Counted from the stretch's first letter, positions 17,600 to 27,477 are shown. The stretch: 64,000 nt of DNA from Beggiatoa leptomitoformis (GCF_001305575.3 NZ_CP012373.2:1116001-1180000); one strand, 5' to 3'. A program made the numbers and translations. The notes: generated by a model not told the origin, from the letters alone.

Positions 17600-19317
17600 A
17601 CGAACGCCTTGTTGTTGACCCCATTACGCGCATCGAGGGACATTTACGCATAGAAGCCCAAGTCGATGACAATCAAGTGATTCAATCCGCTTACTCATCA
17701 GGGACTTCCGTGCGTGGTATAGAAATTATTTTACAAGGGCGCGACCCGCGTGATGCGTGGGCATTTGCGCAACGGATTTGCGGGGTCTGTACCCTCGTGC
17801 ATGGCATGGCATCAATTCGCGCCGTAGAAAACGCCTTAAATTACCCCATTCCTGCCAACGCCCAATTAATCCGTAACCTAATGATAGGCGCACAATACAT
17901 ACATGACCACGTCATGCACTTCTATCATCTACACGCCCTAGACTGGGTCGATGTCGTCTCAGCCCTACAAGCCGACCCCAAAGCCACCGCCGACCTTGCC
18001 CAATCTATCAGCCACTACCCTAAATCCTCAGCAGGCTACTTCAGCGATATGCAGAAAAAGCTCAAAGGTTTTGTCGAAGGCGGACAACTGGGGATTTTTG
18101 CCAACGGCTACTGGGGACACCCTGCGTACAAACTACCACCCGAAGCCAATTTAATGGCGGTTTCACACTATTTAGAAGCCCTCGCATGGCAACGCGACGT
18201 TGCTAAATTACACGCCATTTTCGGCGGAAAAAATCCCCATCCCAATTTTGTTGTTGGCGGTGTTCCCTGTGCGATTGACTTAAATTCAGATTCCGCACTG
18301 AATGCCAAACGCCTCGCTCAAGTGAATGACATCATTCAACAAATGCGGCTTTTTGTCGAACAAGTCTATTTACCCGATACACTCGCCATCGCCAGCTTTT
18401 ACAAAGACTGGGCGCAACAAGGCGAAGGCTTAGGCAATTTCATGACTTATGGCGATCTCCCTCAAAATGGGCTACAAAATCCAGCTAACAATCTCATTCC
18501 TGCGGGCGTAATTCTCAACCGCAATTTACAAGAAATACAACCCGTCGATTTAAATGACCCTGAACAGATTCAAGAGTTTGTCAGTCACGCATGGTACGAC
18601 TATCAAGGCGGCAAAGACAAAGGCTTACACCCCTATCACGGCGAAACCAAACTACACTACGATGGCCCAACCCCACCGTATAAACAGCTAGATGTCGAAA
18701 AAAGCTATTCATGGTTAAAGTCTCCCCGTTGGCGCGGAAAAGCGGTAGAAGTTGGGCCTTTAGCCCGTGTTTTAATGCTCTACGCCACAGGACACGCCCA
18801 AACCAAAGAACTGGTTGACAGTAGCTTGCGCCAATTAGACCTCCCGATAAGCGCGTTATACTCCACCCTTGGACGCACTGCCGCGCGTAGTTTAGAAAGT
18901 AAAATCGTCGCCGACCAAATGCAAATATGGTACGACAACTTATTAAACAATATCCGTCAAGGCGACACGAAAACCTTTAATGACACCCAATGGCATCCCA
19001 ACACATGGGCAAACAAAGCCCAAGGCGTTGGTTATATGGAAGCCCCACGTGGCGCATTAGCGCATTGGATAGTGATAGAAGACGGTAAAATTGCTAATTA
19101 TCAAGCTGTTGTCCCGACTACATGGAACGCAGGCCCACGTGATGCGCAAGGACAAACAGGCGCATACGAAGCGGCTTTACAAGGGCAAAAACTCCATAAC
19201 CCGCAACAACCAATAGAAATCCTACGCACGATTCACAGCTTTGACCCGTGTATTGCTTGTGCAGTGCATTTAAGCGGTGAGGATGGGGAGGAGATGTTAC
19301 AGATTAAGGTGGGGTAG
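17596..19317 (+). CDS. hynL: Isp-type [NiFe] hydrogenase large subunit
   Basis: This 573-aa catalytic subunit carries the Ni-Fe(CN)2CO site. The N-terminal ligand motif is RICGVCTLVH (Cys62, Cys65) and the C-terminal one is DPCIACAVH (Cys552, Cys555). After His558 there is a 15-residue extension (LSGEDGEEMLQIKVG) that the maturation protease must remove. The N-terminus VVDPITRIEGHLRIE is diagnostic of group 1 uptake enzymes. It overlaps isp2 by 4 bp. Placement of the large subunit at the end of the operon, separated from the small subunit by isp1-isp2, defines the Isp (group 1e) arrangement. The enzyme probably consumes H2 for sulfur or quinone metabolism. Confidence 0.96.
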   Translation: MNERLVVDPITRIEGHLRIEAQVDDNQVIQSAYSSGTSVRGIEIILQGRDPRDAWAFAQRICGVCTLVHGMASIRAVENALNYPIPANAQLIRNLMIGAQYIHDHVMHFYHLHALDWVDVVSALQADPKATADLAQSISHYPKSSAGYFSDMQKKLKGFVEGGQLGIFANGYWGHPAYKLPPEANLMAVSHYLEALAWQRDVAKLHAIFGGKNPHPNFVVGGVPCAIDLNSDSALNAKRLAQVNDIIQQMRLFVEQVYLPDTLAIASFYKDWAQQGEGLGNFMTYGDLPQNGLQNPANNLIPAGVILNRNLQEIQPVDLNDPEQIQEFVSHAWYDYQGGKDKGLHPYHGETKLHYDGPTPPYKQLDVEKSYSWLKSPRWRGKAVEVGPLARVLMLYATGHAQTKELVDSSLRQLDLPISALYSTLGRTAARSLESKIVADQMQIWYDNLLNNIRQGDTKTFNDTQWHPNTWANKAQGVGYMEAPRGALAHWIVIEDGKIANYQAVVPTTWNAGPRDAQGQTGAYEAALQGQKLHNPQQPIEILRTIHSFDPCIACAVHLSGEDGEEMLQIKVG

Positions 19318-19334
19318 GGGAGGAATTAAAGTGA

Positions 19335-19360
19335 AGGTGCGTTATTATACTAACGCACCT
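19335..19360. terminator. Bidirectional hairpin between hynL and the STAND gene
   Basis: The perfect 10-bp stem AGGTGCGTTA / TAACGCACCT with a 6-nt loop lies between two convergent genes. No long T run follows on either strand, so termination is likely but unproven. Confidence 0.55.
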
Positions 19361-19398
19361 ATAAACTACAAAGTAAATAACTCATAGTGTAATAGATA

Positions 19399-22300
19399 TT
19401 AATAATCCTCTGTAAAATCCCTCTTTTTCTCGATTTGTATGTCTTTATTGATTTTTTCTATTTTGTTTTCAATAAATTGCTTGTGCTCCAACAAAGCTAT
19501 AGAGTTGCAAGATGGTAGCAAGGACTCATAAAAGCTCTTTTCCTCTTGCAGTAGTGGTACTTCACTTCCAGACCAACTTTTAGTTAGAAAGAGAGGTGTT
19601 AATAAAGCTTCGAAAAGTCTAGCGTTACAGTTAAGTTGTAAGACTTGCTGATAGAATAATAGTTGATGCTTAGAATCAAAAGTAGGGATAACTGAAAACA
19701 GAAAATTCATGTAGTCATCATTATTAATTCCTGACCTGATTTCTTCTTCTAAGAATTTTTTTTGATAATCTATTATTTCTTTGCTTGTTTGTGAGTTAGC
19801 ATCTTGTTTTAAAGTAAAAAAGTATTTGTAACATTGAACAGAGGTATAAGATAGATGTTTCCCCTGTTGATAATGTTCAAAAAGATTAATAGTAATTTCT
19901 TTCATAACATCAATGTAATCATTACGTTTCCAGATAAATGAATAATCACGGTTATTTCTCGAAAAAGAATTTGTTGTCAACTGATTCTTTAAGTATTTAT
20001 CTATAAAAAATTTATCATTATCAATGAATTTAGAAAATGTAATACCCCCATAATCCATGTTTTGATCAATCATATCAACTTTAATATAAATATCCTCAAT
20101 AAATTCTATATGATCAACAAATAAAGGGATTAACGTTTTATTTATCTCTGTATGCTCATTAAATAGAAGAGATAGTAATAAACCTGCGATAGGTTCTACT
20201 TCTAACTTCTTTGATACAGCTTCAGTAATTCTAATAATAAATCCTTTTTCAATAGATTCATATTTTAATAAATAATCGCTAAATACAGTTAGATATTTAT
20301 ATTCTGCTGTTGTATAAAGTGTTATCAAATTATTTAAATCATTAGGTTTGATGTCTTTTTGCGGAAGATGAATATAGTAACATGCAAGCCAGTTGTCTTT
20401 TTGTGGTGATTTTATAGTTTGAATTACTTCAAATGTAGTCATTGCGCAATCTGAGCTAACCAATTGATTAACTGATGAGTTTGCATCAATATTAAGAATA
20501 CCCCAATCAGTCTGTGAAAGTTCCTTTAGTACACAAATATATAAGGAAAAATTACGTTCATAAAGTTCTTCTAAAACAATAGAAAATCCTTGCTTAATTT
20601 TATATGGATAGCGTTCCCCTGCCTGATATAGAGCGGTGTCTGAAAACGCCTTTAAAAAGCGTTTGTAATCTTCAATTGTAAAAGCTTGAAAGAACGTAGT
20701 TATTTTTTTCTTTTGAGTTATTCTATTACTCTTATATTCTTCCCGTTTAATCACTTCATAGTATTTATAATCATTAGAATTAAATTGTGATAAACCCTCA
20801 AAATTGGAATGTGAAATATTTAGTTCTTTTAAAAAATTTAAATAGTTTTGAACAACAACACAATGCCAAAGATTAGATGGGGAGAAGTTTTTCTGAAAAA
20901 AAGTCAATACACTATTTTGATCTTCTTCAATGATGTTGTTAGCAGTGGTTTCAATGCGAGATTGTGAGTAACGAAATAGTAAAAGAGAAATATCTTTCTG
21001 TAACTCTTCATTTTTATAGAAAAAAAATAAATGACTCCATATCGTGGTTCTCAACTCAATAAGTTTTTTTGTTTTTGGTAAAATAATCGTAAGAAAATTT
21101 ACTGCATCATCCCTAGTAGGCTTAACAATATTACAATAGGTATTAAGATATTTTTCTGCTAGTACTATAAATAGTCTAAAAAAACAATCATTTTTTCCAG
21201 AGTTGCAATATTTTATCACTTCATCGATAACTGTTTGTTGCACAACATAGTTAGGCTTTCCGTTATTGTATTTAAATGAGTAATCATTAGCTAATAAATT
21301 AGCAATATGAAATAACTGTTTAGGTTGTTTCTCAATATATTTTAAGAGTAACTCTACAGACATACGGATTTCATTTATGCCTAGATATTGCGACTTATTC
21401 AATAGTGAAAGATAGGAGTTCAACTCAAAATAGGAAGTTTTAGTCCCAAGTTCATTAATATCAACTTGTTCATTATCTGTTGGCATCTCATCAATGATCC
21501 TCTTGGAAAGAGATAATATTTCCGTAAATTTAAGAAACCAAAAAACATCTAAAAGTTGAAAAGGTGTATCTGGAGCATCTTGTTGTAAAGATTTATAAGT
21601 TGAATCTACCGCTGATGACATTGTTTTTTTGCTATTTTCAAAATCAAAGTTATTCAATATTGGATTAATAGTTTCAATTAAACGTTGTTTAAACCTTGGA
21701 AAAAATGGACGACTTAAAAGCACTGAAAAATTAAGTACTTTCTCTTTAAAGAAAACAAGATAAAGAATGTAAGTAGCAAGGATTTGATCTGAAATCTTTA
21801 CAACATCGTTTTCAAACAAATCAACAAGTTCTAACTTATGAAGTTGCCTAGCAATTTCTCGAAAATCTTCAGTCGAAATATTGACCAACGATTTAATCAA
21901 TGTCATTAATTCTGTATCAGATTGATCGATGCTTCTAAAAAACGAAATGACTCCGATGACTTTTAGTACATTTTCATTCTTCAAATTGTCTAAATCATTT
22001 TTTATTGAGGAATAATACTTATCATATAATTCAGTAGTATCTGTGAATTCAAAGGTAGGATTATTTTTGGCAACTATAGTAGCCATCATTGCCATACGTG
22101 GGTTTCCATAAGAAATGTTCACGATTTTTTCTAAGTGAACGTAATCAGTTATATTAGATTCAGCCTTTATAAGCTCTTTGATTTCATTATTTTCTAGTGA
22201 GCTTAACTTGATGACATCAGCAACTTCAAAGTTATCACAAATCTTTTGCACTTTTTCGAGTGCGTAATCTCGAACAGTCACCAAAATTTTAAAGTTTTGA

Positions 22301-23154
22301 TCAGTGCGCTTAGTTTGAAATAATTGAGTGAGATATTGAAATCCACTGATACGGTTGGCATCATCAACAAAGATAAGATAATCACCCGCTTCAGCAAAAT
22401 AACACCGAGTATCTTCAAAAAAATCAACACCTCTATTAAAAATACAATACGCTTTATAAGAACTATTTATGGCTATAAAGTTTCTGAAACCCTCAATAGC
22501 CAAGCGAGTTTTACCAACACCTGCTTGTCCTGAAATAACAACCAGATTATTTTCAAGTAACGATTTTAAAAGTCTATCTTTTTCAAATTCTCTAAAATGA
22601 AAAGATGTCTTCAGTGTCGTTGCTAACCTAGCTTTTTCATACAAAGAAATGAAATCATCAAGTGCTATGATTTGCCCTGTATCAACTTCAATATTAAGAT
22701 GGTCTTTTACAAGGCTTGGGTAATAGTGCCTAAGTTTAAAAGCAATTTCATGTATGTCATAGCTCTTTAACTTCACATTAACCTTTTGGCATTTTTGAGA
22801 TAGCTTTTCTATTTCTTCTGGTGATAACTGGGATGTATAACATAAAATAATTTTTTCAATTTTATCAGTGGTTATGCCCGTCTTTAACTTATTAAGACAT
22901 TTATCTATATCGTCACTAAACTTATTAAATATATCGTTTTCTTTAGTCGTATATTCGACAAACACATATTTCCCATTATCTAATGGAATTAGTGTATCTG
23001 GCGTTCCTATGCGGGTTTTATTACTTCCAATAACAGAACCAATAGAATTAATTTGCGAATAACCTTTTTTAAATAAAAAATCATCCATTAGTTTCTGAAA
23101 TGCGCCACCTTCCAATTCTGAAATTGCATTTTGGATTTGGTTTATTTTTGGCAT
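19399..23154 (-). CDS. Nuclease-STAND NTPase, probable anti-phage protein
   Basis: This is a 1251-aa multidomain protein. Residues 1-~150 look like a PD-(D/E)XK nuclease of the Mrr type: GGAFQKLMDDFL, then GTPDTLIPLDNGKYVFVEYTT with Asp53 and Glu67 spaced as a catalytic pair (ExT in place of ExK). Residues ~190-420 are a STAND-like P-loop NTPase with Walker A GQAGVGKT (209-216), Walker B YLIFVDDANR (Asp264/265) and a sensor-like LVTVRD (Arg295). It most resembles the nSTAND3 group. The remaining ~830 residues are helical and repeat-like with no recognised domain, suiting a ligand-sensing arm as in Avs proteins. The coding region is visibly more A/T-rich than its neighbours. No good ribosome binding site precedes the ATG. 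Defence function is inferred. Confidence 0.8.
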   Translation of the reverse strand: MPKINQIQNAISELEGGAFQKLMDDFLFKKGYSQINSIGSVIGSNKTRIGTPDTLIPLDNGKYVFVEYTTKENDIFNKFSDDIDKCLNKLKTGITTDKIEKIILCYTSQLSPEEIEKLSQKCQKVNVKLKSYDIHEIAFKLRHYYPSLVKDHLNIEVDTGQIIALDDFISLYEKARLATTLKTSFHFREFEKDRLLKSLLENNLVVISGQAGVGKTRLAIEGFRNFIAINSSYKAYCIFNRGVDFFEDTRCYFAEAGDYLIFVDDANRISGFQYLTQLFQTKRTDQNFKILVTVRDYALEKVQKICDNFEVADVIKLSSLENNEIKELIKAESNITDYVHLEKIVNISYGNPRMAMMATIVAKNNPTFEFTDTTELYDKYYSSIKNDLDNLKNENVLKVIGVISFFRSIDQSDTELMTLIKSLVNISTEDFREIARQLHKLELVDLFENDVVKISDQILATYILYLVFFKEKVLNFSVLLSRPFFPRFKQRLIETINPILNNFDFENSKKTMSSAVDSTYKSLQQDAPDTPFQLLDVFWFLKFTEILSLSKRIIDEMPTDNEQVDINELGTKTSYFELNSYLSLLNKSQYLGINEIRMSVELLLKYIEKQPKQLFHIANLLANDYSFKYNNGKPNYVVQQTVIDEVIKYCNSGKNDCFFRLFIVLAEKYLNTYCNIVKPTRDDAVNFLTIILPKTKKLIELRTTIWSHLFFFYKNEELQKDISLLLFRYSQSRIETTANNIIEEDQNSVLTFFQKNFSPSNLWHCVVVQNYLNFLKELNISHSNFEGLSQFNSNDYKYYEVIKREEYKSNRITQKKKITTFFQAFTIEDYKRFLKAFSDTALYQAGERYPYKIKQGFSIVLEELYERNFSLYICVLKELSQTDWGILNIDANSSVNQLVSSDCAMTTFEVIQTIKSPQKDNWLACYYIHLPQKDIKPNDLNNLITLYTTAEYKYLTVFSDYLLKYESIEKGFIIRITEAVSKKLEVEPIAGLLLSLLFNEHTEINKTLIPLFVDHIEFIEDIYIKVDMIDQNMDYGGITFSKFIDNDKFFIDKYLKNQLTTNSFSRNNRDYSFIWKRNDYIDVMKEITINLFEHYQQGKHLSYTSVQCYKYFFTLKQDANSQTSKEIIDYQKKFLEEEIRSGINNDDYMNFLFSVIPTFDSKHQLLFYQQVLQLNCNARLFEALLTPLFLTKSWSGSEVPLLQEEKSFYESLLPSCNSIALLEHKQFIENKIEKINKDIQIEKKRDFTEDY

Positions 23155-23331
23155 AATACTTTATCCATAAAGGAGATACAGAGGAAATAACTATATAAGT
23201 TTTTATTTTGCCCAAACATTCAGCAATTGTAAATGTCGTCCCATGTCTCATCACTTTCTCTTTAGGCTTGAGAATGCAATGGTTAATTCGTTGATAATAT
23301 TATAAAAAGTAGTTAAATTATTTAAATATAT

Positions 23332-23601
23332 CTAATTCGTTGGCGTTGAATTTATTTCATCGGGGGTTGCTTTTGGATGTGCTATTTCTCTTTCTCTCAA
23401 AATCACTTCTACTTGTAAAATTGTCAGCACTTTGAAGAGTCTTTCTAAGCTTGCTGTTGCAGGATTTGCTTCTAATTGTGCATAACTTTGTTGAGTGATG
23501 CCTAACCGCTTCGCAATATCTGTTTACGTTAGTTTTTGTGCTTTACGAAAGCCTCGTAAGATAGGACGCAATTGATTCAAAATTTTGATAGAGAACTCCA
23601 T
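23332..23601 (-). pseudogene. HipB-like XRE antitoxin broken by one in-frame stop
   Basis: Read on the minus strand from ATG at 23601, the frame encodes MEFSIKILNQLRPILRGFRK and KAQKLT, then TAA at 23526-23524, then TDIAKRLGITQQSYAQLEA and on to a natural stop at 23332. Apart from codon 26 the 89-aa frame is intact. It matches HipB/XRE helix-turn-helix proteins, where this position is normally Gln (LTQTDIAKRLG), so a CAA to TAA change explains the stop. No plausible ATG or GTG restart lies right after it. It is 73 bp downstream of the HipA-like gene on the same strand. Confidence 0.85.
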
Positions 23602-23674
23602 AATAAGTCACTAACCTTGGTTTTTTACAAAAATCATTAAATACAGATTATAGGCTGTATTCATAAAATACAAG

Positions 23675-24820
23675 TTATAGCTTGTTAATGTGTAATGCTA
23701 AAAGCATTTTTACTCGTTGCTGAATAAAGCTTTCCAAAATTTTCAATCTGTTAGATGATAAATTATAGCGCGTATGTTTTTTAAATTTGAAGTTAATCAG
23801 TGCGCGTAATTTCTCTTTTTGTTGCTTCGTTATAATGGCTTGTGCAAAAGTTATAAAGTCTTGTCCAGTTGCCATTGAACGGGTTTTTGCGTAAGTGTCT
23901 ATGTTTTCTAAGTCGTCATCCATTGCGTAATTGAAGAGTGATAAGCCATTATCAAAAATAGGCGCGGGTTTGATAATTTGATTGGTGTGATTGTTTATCA
24001 GTAAACCAAAATTGCCGAAATGTCGGTCTTCATTACAAATAACAGCATCAAATATCAGCATATCTAGTAGAGATTGATAGTAATCTGTTCCTAATTGTTG
24101 GTAATAATTTAATACGGTAGCCCATCCGCCTGTTGTGATGAGTCGTCCTATAGGGATGTACCCTTGTTCTTTATTGGTGAAGAGTTGACAGGTTGAACAA
24201 AGCTTTCCTTTCCAATGGCTTAAATTGTAAGTAATGGCATCTAATCCCATTGTTTGTGCAATTTGTGCGGCGTAATATTCTGAGTAGGGTTCATTGCCTG
24301 TATTCGCTGCACCTGTAGAACCTGCTTTATATAAAACAATTTTGCCGTTAATGCGTCGCCAGCATTTTGCTAACATGCCGTCTGTTGTTAGTTCGGGGCT
24401 GGAAACAAATCTACGGTGAATACTTTCTCCATAGCCTGTATAGGCAATGAGGGCAAGAATTTGACTAAAGTGATGCTCATATAGATTGTATTCGTCAAAA
24501 GTCTTTTTAAAGTTATCGTCAATAACCCAATAACAGTCGTTAAGAGATAAGCCTTTGCAAGTATCGATAATGCCTTTGGTGTCTTGAATACTTAACCCTT
24601 GTTTACTGAGAAATTGTTGTACAAAAGCGCGATTTTTTGGAATCACTCGCCGTTTTAGCCATTGTAATATTCCTGTTGAGCTTACTTCTAAATCAAGTGG
24701 TAGGAATTGTTTATATTCTAGGTAGTTATCTTGAATCGTGATTGATAAGCCTTGTATAGGGTCTATCGTCATTTTAAAACGTAGGAGCGGTTTATCGATG
24801 TGTTTGAGGAGGTAACTCAT
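23675..24820 (-). CDS. HipA-like Ser/Thr kinase (toxin family)
   Basis: This kinase-fold protein of the HipA family has 381 aa from the first ATG. Conserved kinase elements are a catalytic loop ICNEDRHFGNFG (Asp265, Asn270 in this numbering) and a metal-binding APIFDNG (Asp290). IVLYKAGSTG holds a candidate ATP-binding lysine. GLSLNDCYWV in the N-terminal part resembles the LSLSDQYW motif of the smaller HipA/CtkA-like clade. The open frame extends upstream to TTG at 24892, but family members begin about MNLL.K, so ATG at 24820 is preferred; no clear ribosome binding site is seen for either. Its HipB-like partner downstream is a pseudogene, so it may be unregulated or silent. Confidence 0.85.
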   Translation of the reverse strand: MSYLLKHIDKPLLRFKMTIDPIQGLSITIQDNYLEYKQFLPLDLEVSSTGILQWLKRRVIPKNRAFVQQFLSKQGLSIQDTKGIIDTCKGLSLNDCYWVIDDNFKKTFDEYNLYEHHFSQILALIAYTGYGESIHRRFVSSPELTTDGMLAKCWRRINGKIVLYKAGSTGAANTGNEPYSEYYAAQIAQTMGLDAITYNLSHWKGKLCSTCQLFTNKEQGYIPIGRLITTGGWATVLNYYQQLGTDYYQSLLDMLIFDAVICNEDRHFGNFGLLINNHTNQIIKPAPIFDNGLSLFNYAMDDDLENIDTYAKTRSMATGQDFITFAQAIITKQQKEKLRALINFKFKKHTRYNLSSNRLKILESFIQQRVKMLLALHINKL

Positions 24821-25003
24821 CTGATGTCGTTTTGAGTTGGTATAAATACATGGGATATTTTGAACATGGTTTGTTTGACTAGCGTTTGGCAAATGGCAAA
24901 AGAAGGTACTATCTAAATCAAAACTTTTTGTTCTTCAAATTAGGCTATGCCTATTTCATATTACACTGAAAATACTAGCTATTTATTAAATTAACTCCTC
25001 TTT

Positions 25004-27064
25004 TTAACTCACTAAGTTTTCTCCGCGCACTGTTACCCAGCGGTCAATTAATGGTTGTACGTTGTCGGGATAATCGCGTAATAAAATATCGGCAATTGCA
25101 ATAATGGTTGGTAATAGTGCTTCGTCGCGTTGAAAATCAGCAATGCGTAAGTTCATTGTGCCTGTTTGACGAGTGCCTAATACATCGCCAAATCCGCGTA
25201 AACTTAGGTCTTGTTGTGCAATGACAAAACCGTCGTGTGTGTCACGCAAGATGCCTAAGCGAGTGCGGGCAATGTCAGATAGTGGGCTTTGATATAACAA
25301 AACGCAGTGGCTATCTACTGCGCCTCGTCCTACTCGTCCGCGTAATTGGTGTAATTGTGCTAATCCTAGGCGTTCGGCGTTTTCAATAATCATTAGGCTT
25401 GCATTGGGTACGTCGACACCGACTTCAATCACGGTGGTTGCTACGAGTAAATCTAGTTCGCCTTGCTTAAAGGCATTCATAACTTTTTCTTTGGCTTTGG
25501 CTTTTAAGCGTCCATGTACTAGGCCAATTCGTAATTCGGCTAGGTTTTCGGTTAGTTGGCGCGCTGTTTCTTCGGCTGCTTGGTATTGTAAAACGTCGGA
25601 TTCATCAATTAGGGTGCAAACCCAATAGGCTTGTCGTCCTGCTTGGCAAACTTGGCGAATGCGTTCAATAATTTCTGCACGGCGGGTGTTGGGAATTACA
25701 ACGGTTTTTATGGGTAAACGTCCTGCGGGGAGTTCGTCAATCACGGATATGTCTAAGTCAGCATAGAGGGTCATTGCGAGTGTGCGCGGTATGGGGGTTG
25801 CCGTCATAATAAGCTGATGTGGATGGAAATTTCCTTGCGCACCTTTGTCACGCAATGCCATCCGTTGGTGTACACCAAAGCGGTGTTGTTCGTCGATAAT
25901 GATTAGTGCGAGTTGTTTAAAAGTAACGGCTTCTTGAAATAGGGCATGTGTGCCAATGGCAACGGCACTTTGTCCTGTTGCGAGGGCTTCTAGTGTTTGT
26001 TCTTTTTGTTTTTTGCTTAAACTGCCTGTAAGCCATGCAACATTGATGTTTAGGGGGGTAAGCCAGTGGCTGAAGTTGCGATAGTGTTGTTCGGCAAGAA
26101 GTTCGGTTGGTGACATCACCGCAATTTGATAGCCTGCAGCAACCGCAGATAATACGCTTAGGGCGGCAACCACGGTTTTACCTGAGCCGACATCGCCTTG
26201 TATTAGTCGTTGCATGGGGTGGGCTTGGTGTAGGTCGTGTAAAATTTCAGCGGTAACTCGTTGTTGTGCTTGGGTGAGTTTAAAGGGTAAGTTGGCTAAG
26301 AAGGTTTGTTTGAGTTGGTTTTCTGGTGGTAAGGTAACGGCTTGGTAGGTTTGGGCGTGTTGACGTAAACGGCGCAGGCTTAGGTAGTGGGCTAGTAGTT
26401 CTTCAATAATTAAGCGTTGTTGTGCAGGATGTTGTCCTGTTTGTAGGTCGGCAGTTGAAATGGTGACGGGGGGTTGATGTAGGGTTTGCAGGGCTTGTGC
26501 AAGGGGAATGAGTTGAAATTGTTGTTGAATCGCGGGGGGAAAGTAGTCAATTAGTGCCGTATTTTGTAGGGCTTGACGGGCAATGGCGCGTAATAGGTGT
26601 TGGTGGAGTGTGCCACTGCTGGGGTAAATGGGGGTTAAATGGGTGTGAATCTCTGGTGGTGGTTTGTCGTCGTGGATAAATTGGCATTCAGGGTGGATAA
26701 ATTCTAAGCAGTGATAGCCTTGGCGTGCTTCGGCAAAGCAGCGAACACGTGTTCCGACATGGAGCTGTTGTTGTTGGGCATGGCTGAAGTGAAAAAAACG
26801 GAGGAGTATCGAGCCTGTGTTGTCATTTAACATGCAAACTAGTGTGCGTCGTTTACTCACTTTGATTTCAGCAGCGGTAATAATGCCTTCAACCAGTGCG
26901 TGTTCGCCAACGCTTAGGTCGTGAATGGCGGTTAAGCGGGTGCGGTCTTCATAACGTGCGGGGAGATGAAAGAGAACATCTTCATCGGTGGTAATCCCTA
27001 ACACGGACAGTTGTGCGGCGGTTTGTTTGCCGACACCTTGCAGATTGGTAACGGGTTGGGACAT
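25004..27064 (-). CDS. recG: ATP-dependent DNA helicase RecG
   Basis: This 686-aa branch-migrating helicase remodels stalled replication forks and Holliday junctions. The N-terminal wedge begins NLQGVGKQTAAQLSVLGI and includes an OB-fold. Helicase motif I is GDVGSGKT and motif II is DEQH (IIIDEQHRFG), as in all RecG proteins. TATPIPRTLA (motif III) and the C-terminal QLRGRVGRG (motif VI) are present. Length matches the family. It flanks the accessory island and is preceded by a terminator-like hairpin at 27119-27159, so it is probably transcribed from its own promoter in 27065-27118. Confidence 0.97.
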   Translation of the reverse strand: MSQPVTNLQGVGKQTAAQLSVLGITTDEDVLFHLPARYEDRTRLTAIHDLSVGEHALVEGIITAAEIKVSKRRTLVCMLNDNTGSILLRFFHFSHAQQQQLHVGTRVRCFAEARQGYHCLEFIHPECQFIHDDKPPPEIHTHLTPIYPSSGTLHQHLLRAIARQALQNTALIDYFPPAIQQQFQLIPLAQALQTLHQPPVTISTADLQTGQHPAQQRLIIEELLAHYLSLRRLRQHAQTYQAVTLPPENQLKQTFLANLPFKLTQAQQRVTAEILHDLHQAHPMQRLIQGDVGSGKTVVAALSVLSAVAAGYQIAVMSPTELLAEQHYRNFSHWLTPLNINVAWLTGSLSKKQKEQTLEALATGQSAVAIGTHALFQEAVTFKQLALIIIDEQHRFGVHQRMALRDKGAQGNFHPHQLIMTATPIPRTLAMTLYADLDISVIDELPAGRLPIKTVVIPNTRRAEIIERIRQVCQAGRQAYWVCTLIDESDVLQYQAAEETARQLTENLAELRIGLVHGRLKAKAKEKVMNAFKQGELDLLVATTVIEVGVDVPNASLMIIENAERLGLAQLHQLRGRVGRGAVDSHCVLLYQSPLSDIARTRLGILRDTHDGFVIAQQDLSLRGFGDVLGTRQTGTMNLRIADFQRDEALLPTIIAIADILLRDYPDNVQPLIDRWVTVRGENLVS

Positions 27065-27118
27065 TGTGGGTATGATTTAACTTAGGTGATTTTTTTCAGT
27101 TTAATCATTTTTACGGGT

Positions 27119-27159
27119 AAAAAAAAGAACGCGTCACGTAATGGGTGCGACTGCGTTCT
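27119..27159 (-). terminator. Minus-strand terminator upstream of recG
   Basis: On the minus strand AGAACGC pairs with GCGTTCT, with an additional inner CAC/GTG pairing, and runs into eight T. It would stop read-through from the homospermidine synthase side or attenuate recG. Confidence 0.65.
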
Positions 27160-27477
27160 AACCGAGGGAGGGAAAATTCGTTATGCAGGTACTTTTGGTT
27201 AAAAGACAAGCATGATTGGTTAGTTACATTACAAGGCTTGTGCCAAGTTTTTAAATTTATTTAATAGGCTGTAATATATTGGTTTTATCAATTTCCTTAT
27301 AAAATAATAGATTTTTTGCAATGCACCATTATAGTGCTTTATGAGGGCATAATGAGCTATTTGAGTTCGATAGTGGTTATGTGGATGTGGCATGAGAGAC
27401 TCTTAGGGCAAGTTTTTTTCCTGATGGGCGGCTGTCTGAATCAAAGTTTTGGGGATTGATAGCGGTTTCAATGCCGT

